Translations under genes and position numbers: made by a program | Notes under the pieces: generated by a model | The model's input: only the letters and a program-made list of their open reading frames with translations | What the model was told of the DNA's origin: nothing | Databases searched by the model: none | In this document: piece by piece, positions 22,301-33,147 of the stretch | Position numbering within the stretch: the first letter of the stretch is position 1 | Layout of the letters: each line of letters starts with the position of its first letter | Assembly (NCBI GenBank): GCA_038380435.1 | Contig: JAWZYU010000019.1 | Span: 17,323,801 to 17,387,800, forward strand | DNA length: 64,000 nt | Direction of reading: 5' to 3' | Origin: Ryuthela nishihirai | Taxonomy: Eukaryota; Arthropoda; Arachnida; Araneae; Heptathelidae

Positions 22301-23243
22301 TGTGATGGTCCACCCATTCACTTTTACTTAACCAGTTTTACTTTATTTTACCCCCTCAAGCAGCTGTTTGCCACAGAGGTCTGACAGGAGCCTGTCAGTT
22401 TATATGCCACAGTAACTGACAGGCTCCTGTCAGACCTCTGTGGCAAGCAGCTTGAGGGGGTATTTTTTTTTTTAGAAGGTCTGAGAGGATGGCAGGACCT
22501 CAGCAGAAAAACGACACATACATCCATGCCTTGCACGGGGCTCGAACCATGTCCTTTAGATCAGTAGCCAAGCACGCTAACCATTGGCCATACATTATAT
22601 TTATTATTTTGGGGCTTATTTCAGTTGGATTAATCACAATTCTCTCACCCAAGCCATTAAAGGTGTTGCACATGCACAACTCCGACTTTTGATTGACAGC
22701 CGCTGCTGCATATGTTTAGGACACGCCTCTCTGGTGTCATAACTAGCATGTCATCAAATTACGCAAATGCTTTTCCTGGCGTGCAACACACGTATCGGTT
22801 GTACGCCACATGTTATACTAAGTGACATAGTCAGTATGGAGTTAGTAGGAAGGTGGTGAAGGAGGAAGACATTAGTAGTCAGGTTTTGTGAGTCATATTT
22901 AGAGATGAAGTTTTTTTACTTACTCTGATTTTTTGCATTCATCAGTATTTATGGTGTGTCTTAAATTTTTCGGAAATAAACTTTGTTATCTATATTTGAT
23001 TTTTGCTATTTTTCTCTTGAGCAACGTTAATTGATTTTTGATTAGATTTAAACTTTTAACAATTTGAGTATTTTTTTTAATTCTTGCTCAATAAGCAACA
23101 CTACATACATAATGAACTCTATTTCAACTTTATTTGGCAAGTTAATATTGCCTGCCGCTCGATAAACTATCCAGAATTTGAATCTATTTTGGATCAGACA
23201 AAAGGTCCAACTTGAGAAAGTTAATAATATTTGAAGCATTACA
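22301..23243. mobile_element. Solo LTR, copy 3, interrupted by SINE-B
   Basis: Starts TGTGATGGTCC, ends GAAGCATTACA, with a 4-bp duplication GTAA on both sides (22297-22300 and 23244-23247). More diverged than copies 1 and 2 but with the same order of blocks (ATTTTGGGG, GCACATGCACAACTCCGAC, GGAAATAAA, GGATCAGACAAAAGGTCC). Its 5' part holds the SINE-B at 22349-22589. Confidence 0.82.
22349..22589 (-). repeat. SINE-B copy 2 with an internal foldback, inside LTR copy 3
   Basis: The tail block (from TACCCCCTCAAGCAGCTG) at 22349-22400 is present again in inverted orientation at 22414-22462, so the two form a long hairpin with a 13-bp spacer. The rest (AGAAGGTCTGAGAGGATGGC, then the tRNA-like B-box region GGGGCTCGAACC and A-box remnant) follows to about 22589. 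Confidence 0.8.
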
Positions 23244-23519
23244 GTAACTAAGCCATTATTTGTAACAATTCTTTCTTATACTAAGGCACTGCCATTCCAG
23301 AGAAAAAATGTTAAAATTTTTAACTACTTTAGTAGCAACAAACCTAAATTTTTAATTCATCCTAAAAACCCACTACGTATATCTACATATAAATACATGT
23401 ACCAAATCTCTACATATATATAAATAAAAAAAATATGCTGCAACATTGTAATTTGTACCTGTAGATTATACCATTATCACAAGAATTAGTGTCATATATT
23501 TTTTACCCCCAGAATTCTA

Positions 23520-23622
23520 CCAGCATTAGTTCAACAGGTTAGAAAACTCTGGCATGTTTCTGGAGAGATGCAAGTTCGAATCCCATATGTTGACGAAATT
23601 TTTCCACAAAAACATTCATGAT
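23520..23622 (+). repeat. SINE-D copy 1 (tRNA-like)
   Basis: CCAGCATTAGTTCAACAGGT, CTCTGGCATGTTTCTGGAGAG and GCAAGTTCGAATCCC (B box) are followed by AAATTTTTCCACAAAAACATT. A-box-like and B-box-like motifs are at normal tRNA spacing. Not related to SINE-A, B or C by eye. Confidence 0.55.
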
Positions 23623-23842
23623 TTATAGACATTTAAATGTCTACAGGTAATGCTGAGATTATCAATTATTGTTTAAATCATTAATAACACTAAATAGCAT
23701 GATGTGACTTTATTATTTATTACCATCTTACCCAGTGCACTAAAAAAAATAGTTGCTACCCAAGATCATAGATGGCACCAAAAGGAGGTACCTAAAATTC
23801 ATGGGAAGAGTGATAGTCATTATTAGGGAAAAAAAGACTGAG

Positions 23843-23945
23843 CCAGCATTAGTTCAACAGGTTAGAATAGTCTGGCATGTTTCTGGAGAGATGTGGGTTC
23901 GAATCCATATGTCAGCAAAATTTTTTCCACAAAAACATTTATTGG
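23843..23945 (+). repeat. SINE-D copy 2 (tRNA-like)
   Basis: Near-repeat of the copy 323 bp upstream: CCAGCATTAGTTCAACAGGT, GTCTGGCATGTTTCTGGAGAG, GTGGGTTCGAATCC, then CCACAAAAACATTTATTGGG. Confidence 0.55.
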
Positions 23946-24184
23946 GCAAATTATTTTTGCACATGGGAAGCCAACTCCCTAGGTGCAGCCCTGAATAAAG
24001 CCATGTTGTGATACAGTATTTTTGGTCTTTATTGAAAATTTTAAAACTTTATTCAATACTGGGATTAGTTTACTGATGTTTTCCTGCAACAAATTTGGAT
24101 GCCTTACTTTCAATATAGATAATTCAGTTTTACAGCAGATATTTCAATTTTTATATTTAAAATTATATGTTTTACTGAACTTAC

Positions 24185-24288
24185 CTATCATTATTGGTGT
24201 TTTCTGTCTTAACCAGCGAAACACAGAAGGTCCAATATATAGCAATAAGCCCATAATAATGATAATCAACAAAAATGCTTTCCTTGAG
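24185..24288 (-). CDS. Second coding exon: membrane-anchor exon of the KIAA2013-like gene
   Basis: The exon is preceded by a T-rich acceptor ending TTTATGTAG and followed by a GTAAGT donor. It is 104 bp: one base completing a split Ser codon, 34 codons, and one base (phase 1). It encodes residues about 22-55. Residues 25-44 form one strong hydrophobic segment (AFLLIIIIMGLLLYIGPSVF) flanked by R23/K24 and R45/R48/K50, so it reads as a single N-terminal signal anchor (type II topology inferred). The trailing base G combines with AT of the exon at 13231 to make an Asp codon. The position of the anchor near the N-terminus agrees with what is known of KIAA2013/DUF2152 proteins, whose molecular function is unknown. 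The family call is a recollection of family layout, not a search result. Confidence 0.72.
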
Positions 24289-25259
24289 CTACATAAAAAA
24301 ACAAACATAAAAAAATAATGAATAAAATAATGATCTGTTAGTGATTTTACTTTAAAAATTTTCAACCACAAGACACTCTATAATAAAGTACACTAATATC
24401 ATAAAGTTTGTAACTGGAGATTTTGCTATTAATTGATGTAATTAGAGATTTCATTAATCCATAAAAATCAGAATCAAGAACTGTTGTGTCCTTAGGTGTA
24501 GGTAAATTTTTGGCACATTTTTGCACAACACAATTCTCAAAGGGGGTGGGGGGTGGGGGAATTAACCCTGACCAGTATTAAAATATCACTATGGTTAATA
24601 CTTAACCATATTATATATATATATACACAAAGCTATTTTAAATATTATATTCTGCTCTCAGTTCAAGGAAAAATACCAGTTAAATTCAATTTTGATTCAT
24701 TTTATAAATTATCTGTACACATTCTCAGTGTGATACTTTATGAAACAAATTCCAGGATGCAATCCTGGATGGCAAATACATGTTTCTCAGAAACAGTTTT
24801 TTCATACTGCTCATCTAAACCAAAATTACTGCAATCCACAACACTATAGTCTACATCGTCATTTTTGGAAAGATTAATTTTTAATCACTATCAGAATCTT
24901 GAACTGTTGTTAATATCTCTTCACTTACAAAAGTTTCTTACAAAAAGTTAACACTATGATTATATTTTGATACTGAACAGAAAGAACTCTAATGGGTGTT
25001 TTTACAAAAATATTCGCAGGAAAAATAAGCTTCAGAAATCAATTCTCATTTTATATAAGAGATGATAGCACTAATGCCAAAGATGTTTTTCTATTAAAAT
25101 TGATGGATAAAGTATTTGTTGCACCTAAGAGTGGAACATTTAATCTTTTCACTACCATAATACCAGCCCAAAACGGCCCAAGCTGCATGTAGGAGGTAGT
25201 GAAGAGGAATTGGGTGAGTCCATTTAAAATCTCGGCCGTTTTGAGCCAGTATGGTGGTG
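24289..25259. other. Intron DNA with a short inverted-repeat element at about 25151-25257
   Basis: The intron is AT-rich. Near its left-to-right end, ACCAGCCCAAAACGGCC at about 25160 and GGCCGTTTTGAGCCAGTATGG at about 25234 form an imperfect inverted repeat around a 50-bp centre, like a tiny MITE. Minus-strand 24660-24930 reads EEILTTVQDSDSD with stops; it could be a transposase relic but is too weak to name. Confidence 0.4.
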
Positions 25260-26933
25260 TTACCACTTGGATGACTGAAATTCTGAATATCTTTTATGAT
25301 AAAGGCATGGTTCCTAAGGATTTTACCAGAGCTATTGTTATCCCTATTTTCAAAAAAGTGATCGCAGTTCTTGTGATAACTATAGGGGTATCAGCCTACT
25401 CTCTGTTCCAGGTAAAGTTCTTTCCATGAATGTGCTTAATAGAATTAAGAATCTGGTTGACAGTCAATTGCATGATGAGCAATGTGGATTCAGAAGTGGT
25501 AGGGGATGTGTGGATCAGATATTTTCACTTAGGCAGATTCTTGAGAAATGTTTAGAGTTTCAGAAACCTTTGGTTGCTAGTTTTGTTGCTTTCAAAAAGG
25601 CTTTTGACTCTGTTGATCGTCATAATTTGTGGTTGATTGTGCGATCATATCGCACCCCGGCAAGAAAAGTGACATAACTCAAAAATGCAGTATTTGAGAA
25701 ATAACAAATTAAAGAAATCATGATGAATGTGAAGTAGCCTAAAAGTAAAACTGACACAACTGCTGCCTGTGGTTAATTTGTGAGTTGGAGATGTGATGTT
25801 TTTTGTTCACGTAGAGGAACACAATACCTATTTATCACTGACATAACCTCAAAATACGCATTTTTTGAGTTATGTCACTTTTCTTGCCGGGGTGCGATAT
25901 GGTATACCTGACAAGTTAGTTAATATAATGAAAGCTCTCTATAATAATACTGAGTCGTGTGTGAGAGTTGGTAAGGCTTGTAGCAATTGGTTTAGCATTA
26001 CTTCTGGTGTTCGACAAGGGTGCATTTTGTTTCCTTTTCTCTTTAGCTTGGTTATTGACTATGTTATGCGAAATTCACTTCAAGGGAAAGATTTTGGCCT
26101 TAAATGGACTGGAGATACGAAAATTTCTGATTTAGATTATGCTGATGATTTAGCCCTTTTGGCAAATGATGTTGATGAGATGAACTCTTTCATTCGAGCT
26201 GTTGATGAAATTGGTAGTAGAGTAGGTTTGGTTATAAACAAAGAGAAAACTAAAGTGATGAAAATTGGTCAGGCAGGCTGTGATTCAGTTAATCTGAATG
26301 TTGTAGTCTTGAGCAGGTGTCACAGTTTAATTATCTTGGGAGCTATGTAGCAGATAATGGTGATGTGCGGCATCAGATTAACAAACGAATAGGGATTGCT
26401 GCCGGGACTTTTAAGAATCTAGGGAGAGTGTGGAGAAATAGGCGTATACACCTAAAGACTAAAATTAGACTGTATAATAGTATGGTTCTTTCTAGGGTTA
26501 GTTATGGTAATGAAACTTGGACACTTTGTAAACAGGATAACAGGAAACTAGATGCTTTTGATTCCAGATGCTTAAGCAGTATCTTGGGCATTAGGTGGTT
26601 CAACTTTCTAACTAATGATGAGGTTAGGCAAAGGAGTTTGCAACCTCCTTTAAGCAGCATATTGTACAGAGAGAGACTCCGTTGGTTTGGCCATGTTGCC
26701 CGTATGAATAATTATAGATTGGCGAATAGGGTTATGAACAGTGTGCCTAAAGGCCTCAGAAAGAAGGGGAGACCTAGGATGCGGTGGGCAGACAATGTCA
26801 AACAGGACCTTGTTAGAATTGGTGTGCAATGGCCAGATGCAGTAGATGTAGCTCAGGATAGACTTGTTTGGAGAACTAAATTGCACTGTCTGGTTGGACC
26901 TCCGTAGCCCATGGCTGCTTGAGGATGATGATG
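25260..26933 (+). mobile_element. LINE-alpha copy 3, 5'-truncated, with target duplication
   Basis: Bounded by a 9-bp duplication ATGGTGGTG (25251-25259 and 26934-26942). It starts in the reverse transcriptase (TTWMTEILNIFYDKGMVPKD after the truncation) and ends with the GATGATGATG tail. Motifs: CGFRSGRGCVDQIFSLRQIL, FVAFKKAFDSVDRHNLW, SGVRQGCILFPFLFSL, YADDLALLAND with catalytic Asp-Asp intact, and a long C-terminal frame (26317-26907) with GSYV, NETWTLC, RERLRWFGHVARMNNYRLAN and KKGRPRMRWADN. Frameshifts occur at about 25356 and 26300. The 246-bp MITE at 25651-25896 interrupts it. Among copies here it is one of the least decayed. Confidence 0.9.
25651..25896. mobile_element. MITE with near-perfect 48-bp terminal inverted repeats
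   Basis: Both ends begin CGCACCCCGGCAAGAAAAGT and continue GACATAACTCAAAAA; the arms stay matched for about 48 bp. ATAT flanks both sides (25647-25650 and 25897-25900), and the uninterrupted LINE sequence elsewhere (GCGATCATATGGTATACC) has it once, so the target duplication is ATAT. Length 246 bp, non-coding. Confidence 0.9.
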
Positions 26934-26942
26934 ATGGTGGTG

Positions 26943-27600
26943 TAGGGGTTAAGATGTTGCACGTGGTATAACATATGAGGCAAAGTATTAACGAGGCCAC
27001 TTGATTCACCTCCTTATGAGACATTAGTGGAAATTTTAAAGATATTTAATGTGTGCAAACAAATTAATTTGGGCACTTATAAAAAAAAACGGAAGAAAGA
27101 ATTAAGATTTGAGAATAATTAATCATTGGGCATGGAATCAATGCATCAGTATTGTTATATAGGATACAATAGGATTGCTAAGATTTGATAAATACCCAAA
27201 ATGTGGGTATTACAGGCACTAACAAAAATTACAGTAGAGTCACAGTGCAGTAATTAAAATTAAATCAGTATCATATGATGCAGTAATTAAAATTAAATTA
27301 ATACTCTATGATACTATTAAATGTTTTAAAGCACATTAACAAAAGTTCTATGCTACCTAGTATCAAAAGTAATGACTGAGATTTTACATACAGGAGAGGA
27401 TGGATAGTGAGAGGAACTTCAGAGATGACAGTTGGTAGTGAGCGACAAGTTCATTTTTCAGAGATCTTGCCAGCAAGTGATGAGTCACAGTAGGAGTGCA
27501 GAAGGAATGCAGTATGCTGATTTTTTTTTTCTGATCGAAATTTTGTGGTGCAGTAGCATCAATAATAGCTAATGATACTCATGGTAGCATAGAGTGCTTA
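26943..27600. other. Intron DNA, little recognised
   Basis: AT-rich. CAGTAATTAAAATTAAAT occurs twice at about 27248 and 27282 as a short tandem duplication. No gene seen. Confidence 0.4.
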
Positions 27601-29560
27601 AAAACATTGAAATCCACGATGCACATTTTGCACCCTTATTTTGGGCACATTGTCAGGTGGTAAGTAAGCAGCTTAAGGCATTCCATTAGGAGCAGTTGTT
27701 TATTGAGCATGGAGGAGGGGCAGGGTAACATAAATTACATTGTCAGTGGTTCAGCTCAGAGTTGACAGTATTTGTGAAGATGACCGTAATTTGATCTGAA
27801 TGTGAAGAAGATGAGTGCATGGAGTTATGGGAACTCTCCAAGATTTGAGAATTTCCAGGAAAGCTTCATTTTGTGAATAAGCAAAAAAATTCTTTGCTTT
27901 AATATCTTTTGCATTGGGATTACAATGTATGGGGTAATATTATTAACCTTATAACCCTCATAAACTTATGTGTGGGATTAATAATAAATGTCCTAATGAG
28001 GACATTAATTATGTTTATCATACCAGTAGGGGAAGGGGGAATTGGGAAGTGTGTGTGGGGGGTTATTCTAATTGTCGATTCGTAGTATGAATTTGTGATA
28101 GTTTAAGTTTACTAATGATGCCTGGGGGTATGTACATGATTGCAGGTGGGAACGGTGATCAGAGGTGAGTATGGAGTGCATGTTTAGGGGGGTATTATAT
28201 TTCCAAGGGGTAGCTTATATTCTCTATGGATCAGATACCAAGCTGGGGGAAGGGTTGGACTGTTTTAACTCTGAGCGGCCATTTTCACACATGATGGGCT
28301 AAATGGCCAGGTCACAAGGATCCCAAAGGTTCCCAGAGAAGGTTGGGGGAGGGGGACCCACTGGAACAGCTGTTGGGAGACAGATGATAGCCTCCCATCA
28401 CGGCCATTCAGTGTTCTTTAACATGCATGGGTATGGTTCTCCCGAACACAGGGTCACAGCTTAACATCCCATCCAACAGATGGCGGCCTTTCCAAGTCCA
28501 TCGGTGTCTCCTACTAACTGTGGGAGGGTGGAGAGTTTTGTGGAAATAAATCTCAATGCTGAACCAATCGGGATTCGAACTTGGGAACTGCAGATTATGA
28601 GCCTGGTGCGCTACTGACTGAGCCACTCCTGCACCACTGAGGGAAGGGAGACAATAGCTTTGTTGCAGAATTCAGTTAATTTTATGTTAATAAGGATGTT
28701 TTCTGTGATGGCTAATTGGAATTTAGGTAGGCAGGGATATTATATTTTTTGACGAGTGAAAATCGGTAGGTAGATTGTTTTCAGTGATTGCTTAAGCTAG
28801 AGTGGTTTTTTGTAGTTTATTTAAAATGTCATATTTATGTTCAAGTCAGACATTAAATGGGTGTGAGGTTTTCCCTATGTATTCATCTTTAGGGAAGATT
28901 TTACCTATGGGGTTTTTGAGTTTGATATAGTATACTCTTCTAGAGCTGGGTATATAATTGCGATCATTTCAAACAAGTTGAGATATTGTGTGTAACATTT
29001 TAATGGGGACTTTATAATGGAAAAGGTTTCAGGATATTTTTTTTTAACACAGTACATGAAATTATTATTGATGTATGGTATAGCTCTTGTGTATTTTACC
29101 ATTTCCTATTTGTTGGTGTTGGTGAGTTGTGGAATTATTTGCATTTGATTCATTTATGAACTTCATTGATGATGTGTGAGGTATATTCAGCTTGTTCAGC
29201 GAGTTAAAAAATACATTTTATATCGTTGTTTAGTGCTTCTTGGGTACTGCAGTACATATAGGCTCTGGTAAAGTGCGAGTAGAATGTTGGTAATTTATAG
29301 TTGTTTGAGTGGGCAGAGGTGCTAGTTATTATGTTAGGAATAATTGTAGCTTTTCTGTATATAGATGTATATAATTTAGTGGAGGTCGGTGCAAGTTAAT
29401 GTCTAAAAATGGTAGGTACCTGTTATGTTCTTCTTCGTGTGTAAATTTGATGGTGGGGAGGACTGCATTAAATTCATATAGTAATTTCTTTAATTCTTCT
29501 TTGGAGTGTTGTCAGATAATTAGTATGCCATTGATATAGTGGGCGGGTTTGATATACATG
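27600..29560 (-). mobile_element. Penelope-like element, 5'-truncated, with GIY-YIG domain
   Basis: On the minus strand about 29560-29380 reads YINGILII, stop, QHSKEELKKLLYEF, then RYLPFLDINLHR: the end of a Penelope-type reverse transcriptase, with the usual YxDD changed to YING. Further on (about 28940-28816) one frame reads VYYIKL, EYIGKTSHPFNV, stop, LEHKYDILNKL: the GIY-YIG endonuclease signature of Penelope-like elements. The stop (TGA) replaces the residue expected to be the catalytic Arg (CGA is one change away). The 3' region at 27600-27660 has the paired blocks GACAATGTGCCCAAAATAAG and GGGTGCAAAATGTGC. SINE-A copy 3 is inserted at 28255-28636. The element is dead. Confidence 0.7.
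28255..28636 (-). repeat. SINE-A copy 3, inserted in the Penelope-like element
   Basis: Diverged SINE-A with head on minus (B box GGGATTCGAACTTGGG on plus reading, A-box region GACTGAGCCACTCC). Target duplication CTG(G/A)GGGAAGGG, 11 of 12 matching, at 28243-28254 and 28637-28648. Confidence 0.82.
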
Positions 29561-29712
29561 GACAACTGTGGATTCTATATGATGTAAAATGGCTTAAGCC
29601 ATCAATCCAGAATCCATTGGGATGCCTAGGTTCTGGATGAAGATACCTGGGGCTCGAACCCAGGTCCCTCAGATCAGTAGCCAAGTGTGCTAGCCACTCA
29701 CACATGGGATAG
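29561..29712 (-). repeat. tRNA-headed SINE related to SINE-B, different body
   Basis: The head matches SINE-B (plus: GGGGCTCGAACCCAGGTCCC, AGATCAGTAGCCAAGTGTGC, TAGCCACTCACACATGGGA). The body (ATTCTATATGATGTAAAATGG ... GGATGCCTAGGTTCTGGATG) is not the SINE-B body seen elsewhere, so it may be a subfamily. Confidence 0.6.
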
Positions 29713-30152
29713 TTAATAACAGTTCTTAAAACATTCAAAGTGCTCTGCATTATATAAATCAACACTCATAATGCTTAATAAAACAGAAAAGTGAATGAAA
29801 CAGATAAAATATTAATCAAATTTGTTTATCAATCCCTTTACTAGTAATACTGAACTGAGCTTGCTATCAGTGAAGTGTTCTCATTCTGCTAACATGAGCT
29901 TAGATCATCCTAAATACCTGTAATATAAATCTACAGGGTGTTTCAAAACTTTCTGTAGAAATTTCAATGGGAGATAGGAAACACCAAGACAAACCTTTTT
30001 ATGTCTATGAATGTATGACCGCTGACATAACCCTTCAGTGCTAGAGGGCGTTGTTTGGCGGCACTGCAATTGGCTAGAGGGGTGAAGTGGGAATGGAGAA
30101 TGGACTTGTGTTTGCCGGCGGCATTCGTAAATCAGACACATTACATGTAACA

Positions 30153-31212
30153 TGGAGTGTTTCAGACTGCTGAGATGGCTGACATGCATCTGGCATATGG
30201 GGCTGCCAATGGAAATGGAAGAGCTGCTGTGAGGTGGTACCAACAGTGCTTCCCAAACACACATATGCCAAATCACCAAACATTTGTGTGTTTGCACTGG
30301 CAACTACAAGAAACTGGAACATTCCATGCAAACATGCATGACACTGGTCAGGAGAGATGACTCCTGACACAGAAGAAGAGATCCTACGGCAGATTGAGTT
30401 GATCACAACTCACGTGCTGTTGCATGTTTATCAATCCTAGTTGTGATCAACTAGGCTACATGCAACAGCACGTGAGCTGTTGCATGTAGCCTAGTTGTGA
30501 ACCATGCTCCCATGTGGAGAGTGTTGCACAAGCCAAGCAGCAGTTACATCCATTTCATCATCAGAGAGTCCAGACATTGCAACCTCAGGATTACCCTCTT
30601 CATCTGGAATTTGTGCACTGGTTTCTGCAGTAGACCACAGTGCAGCCTGATTTTCCAGCTCATGGGCTCTTCTCAGATGAGGCCTCTTTCATATATGAGG
30701 GTGTGTTTACTGTGCACAATTCTCATGTTTGGGTGCACAAAAATTCACATGCCACAATCGCACATGGTCATCAATAATGGTTCACTGTCAATGTTTGGGC
30801 AGGTATCATCCATGACATTTTGATTGGGCCATACCTGCTGCCTCCCTGACTGAAAGGGCAGATTTATCGTGCATTTCCTGAAGAAACATTGCTAGGACTA
30901 CTGGAACATGTTCCCGTGGCTATTCACAGACGAATGTGGTTTCAACATGATGGGGTGCCAGCACACTTCAGCAATGATGTGTGGGATTATCTGAATGCGA
31001 CTAGGCTGGGGTGGACCCTCGCCTAGCCACCAAGATTGCCCGCTTTAACATGTATCGATTTCTTCTTCTGGGGACACATGAAGAACCTCATGTATGAGAC
31101 TCCCATTGACTCAGATGAAGAACTCGTCACAAGAATTGCTGTTGCTGCTGCAATTGTTCACGAAATTTCAGGAATCTTTCAACATGTACGGCAATCAATG
31201 CTTTGATGCTGT
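30153..31212 (+). pseudogene. DUF4817-type DDE transposase, broken
   Basis: The N-terminus reads ADMHLAYGAANGNGRAAVRW, PNTHMPNHQTFVCLHWQLQE and TGTF, the helix-turn-helix typical of this family. The catalytic part is read across frames: FSDEASF at about 30677, then NVWAGI, FQHDGVPAHFSNDVWDYLNA at about 30943, and IDFFFWGHMKNLMYE at about 31050. These supply the first two Asp residues and the DFFxWG region. Breaks are a frameshift after TGTF, stops at 30400-30500 where a palindrome is inserted, and several later frame changes. It would cut and insert the element at TA targets if intact. Confidence 0.8.
30396..30504. repeat. Multi-arm palindrome inside the transposase gene
   Basis: CACGTGCTGTTGCATGT (30411-30427) is the inverse complement of ACATGCAACAGCACGTG (30458-30474), and GCTGTTGCATGTAGCCTAGT (from 30476) again pairs with the second arm. 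CTAGTTGTGATCAACTAG adds a smaller palindrome in the middle. The family protein has no such insertion, so it looks like foldback or repair DNA. Confidence 0.75.
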
Positions 31213-31607
31213 CATGCATGCAATGCTGTTGCCAATTGCAACTTTGAGCACCTTCTTTAAATAAACATGTTCACACTTGTTTCCATTCATTTATGTACCA
31301 ACTCCAATGATATTTCTGTCAGCACCCTCTAGCACCGAAGGGTTGCGTCAGCAGACATACATTCATAGATGAAAAAGGTCTGTCTTGGTGTTCCTATCTC
31401 CCATTGAAATTTGTACAGAGAGTTTTGAAACACCCTGTATAACATAATCAGCCACTTGGAGAACAATGAAGAGGGATAATTTTTATTGATAAAGGGCTTA
31501 ACTGTCAACTCTATTGTTTCTCAGACAATTATAGTTGTCATTTCTGTTATATGAGAGAGATTTAGTTTGTCCTTGAACTTAAGATGCACTTTTATATATA
31601 TATTCTG

Positions 31608-32984
31608 TAACACTGAAATTGCAATACCTAGAAGCAATGATCAGAAATGCATGCAAATCAGCAGGCAGCTGAGTTGTAACCAAGATATGCAAATGATTAA
31701 AATATGGGATATGCCAATATCAGCAAGAATGTCTCTGCCATAACTTACAACTAAGGCTAATTTTCTCATGAGAAGACTATTCCCGATTCGAGCTGCGAAT
31801 TCTAGGAGAAAGTGAAGTTTGTATAGAATCCCAAGGCAACAGATTCACTAACCATATCATCAGCTGAGCAAATTTGAAAGGGATGGATTATTGGCCTCTG
31901 AGCGGCTAGATGGTTGACTTGCCATATTGTGCAACAGTTTGGCTGTGACAATGCAACAGTATGTCGATGTTGGAAGCAGTTTTTGAAAAAAGGTATGATT
32001 TCTCGTTGGCCATCTGAAGCATGCAGGGCAACCACGCCATGGAAGAACTGTTTGATCCAGTGACAAGCTTACATTGCCCCTACATCCACTCTATCTATCA
32101 TCTTTAGCAAAGCTTTTGATCCCTTCTCTCTAAGGAAAATTGTTTCGTTGCTTTGAGAGCAGTAAATGTTGCTATAAGTCATCCCATCATAAGACAAACT
32201 ATATCTCAAAAACCCACAGAGGCAGGACTTCACACATGGTGACCATCATCACCAGCATCTGGAGCTGTGCTGTGCTCAAATGAACTTGAACCCAGAAAAA
32301 GCAGTTGTGTAGTGTTCAGAAATTAATCTCTTTTGTTTGGGGTATGATGATCACTGGGTTCATGTATGGAGAAGACACAGAGAACAGAGTAATTCAGGAG
32401 TAACTGTCAAGCAGCATACAATGCAAACAGCAGACATCATGGTCTGAGGAGCAATCAGCTATGACAGTTGAATACCTCTAGTGTTCCTTACCGGCAGCTT
32501 GAGAGTTTAGTGGTACATGGAGCATATCCATCCTTTTTGTAAGAGAAGTGCAAGGCAGTGTGTCTCAACAAGGTAACATGCATATACATACCACAAACAT
32601 CACAAGGGAACATCTACATGTTGTCAACATCCTGAAGTGGCCCTGCAAAATCCCCAGATCTGTCCCCATGGCTGGATACCATCTCAACACCCACCTGCAA
32701 CCAGTACAGACAACAGCCACCCTACAAGACTAGGTGCAGGAAGCATGGTGGACAGTGCCACAGGAGACTATCAGCAGTCCCTACAGTCCCTCCCACGACA
32801 TATTGCTCAAACTATTACTAATAGCAATGGTTGTACTTCCTACTGACATGGCTTATTTTCTGATAAGAAAATTGTCCATTTATTTTGTAAACTTAATCGT
32901 GTCTTCTTTGTCCCCCATACTGCTCCATTAATGAATGGCAGTTGAATTTTCCCACTTCTTCTGGGTTTTGCAATTTTAATGTTA
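31608..32984 (+). mobile_element. Tc1/mariner relic D with matching inverted repeats
   Basis: Ends match: TGTAACACTGAAATTGCAAT on the left and TGTAACATTAAAATTGCAAA (reverse complement) on the right, followed by ACCTAGAAG / ACCCAGAAG. The TA at each edge is part of the match, so the exact border may be a few bases off. The interior is a strongly decayed transposase: DGLLASERLDG- and SMLEAV-like helix-turn-helix at about 31870-32030, NARPH-type remnants near 32560, and EAWWTVPQETISS near 32740, which matches the tail of Tc3-like transposases. Multiple stops in every frame. Confidence 0.72.
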
Positions 32985-33147
32985 CAGAGGGTATGGTATA
33001 TAAAATGTTATTAAAAGTGAGAATGATCAAAGCAACTATTTTGAAATTGCAAAGCAAAAATCACAGATAAAAAAAATGTTACACAGTGCAGTTGGGTTAG
33101 TCTCCCCTTCACACGAATTTTTCACATTTAAGAGAATAGCATTTTGC

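Larger units (their letters stand above)
23250..24184. other. Intron DNA with two SINE-D-like copies
   Basis: AT-rich intron next to the membrane-anchor exon. The only structured parts are the two tRNA-like repeats at 23520 and 23843, listed separately. Confidence 0.45.
29934..31437 (+). mobile_element. DNA transposon with 118-bp inverted repeats and a DUF4817-type transposase
   Basis: The ends are CAGGGTGTTTCAAAACTTTC (left) and CAGGGTGTTTCAAAACTCTC (reverse complement of right), each with TA outside (29932-29933 and 31438-31439). The inverted repeats run about 118 bp (29934-30052 and 31320-31437) and include ATTTCAATGGGAGATAGGAA and GTGCTAGAGGG. The length is 1,504 bp. The encoded protein resembles the arthropod transposases whose N-terminus is annotated as DUF4817, a helix-turn-helix domain. 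This is one of the cleanest element boundaries in the window. Confidence 0.88.

Noticed and set aside
24660..24930. piggyBac-like transposase relic on minus
   Set aside because: EEILTTVQDSDSD is suggestive but stops follow at once and no TTAA-flanked ends were found.
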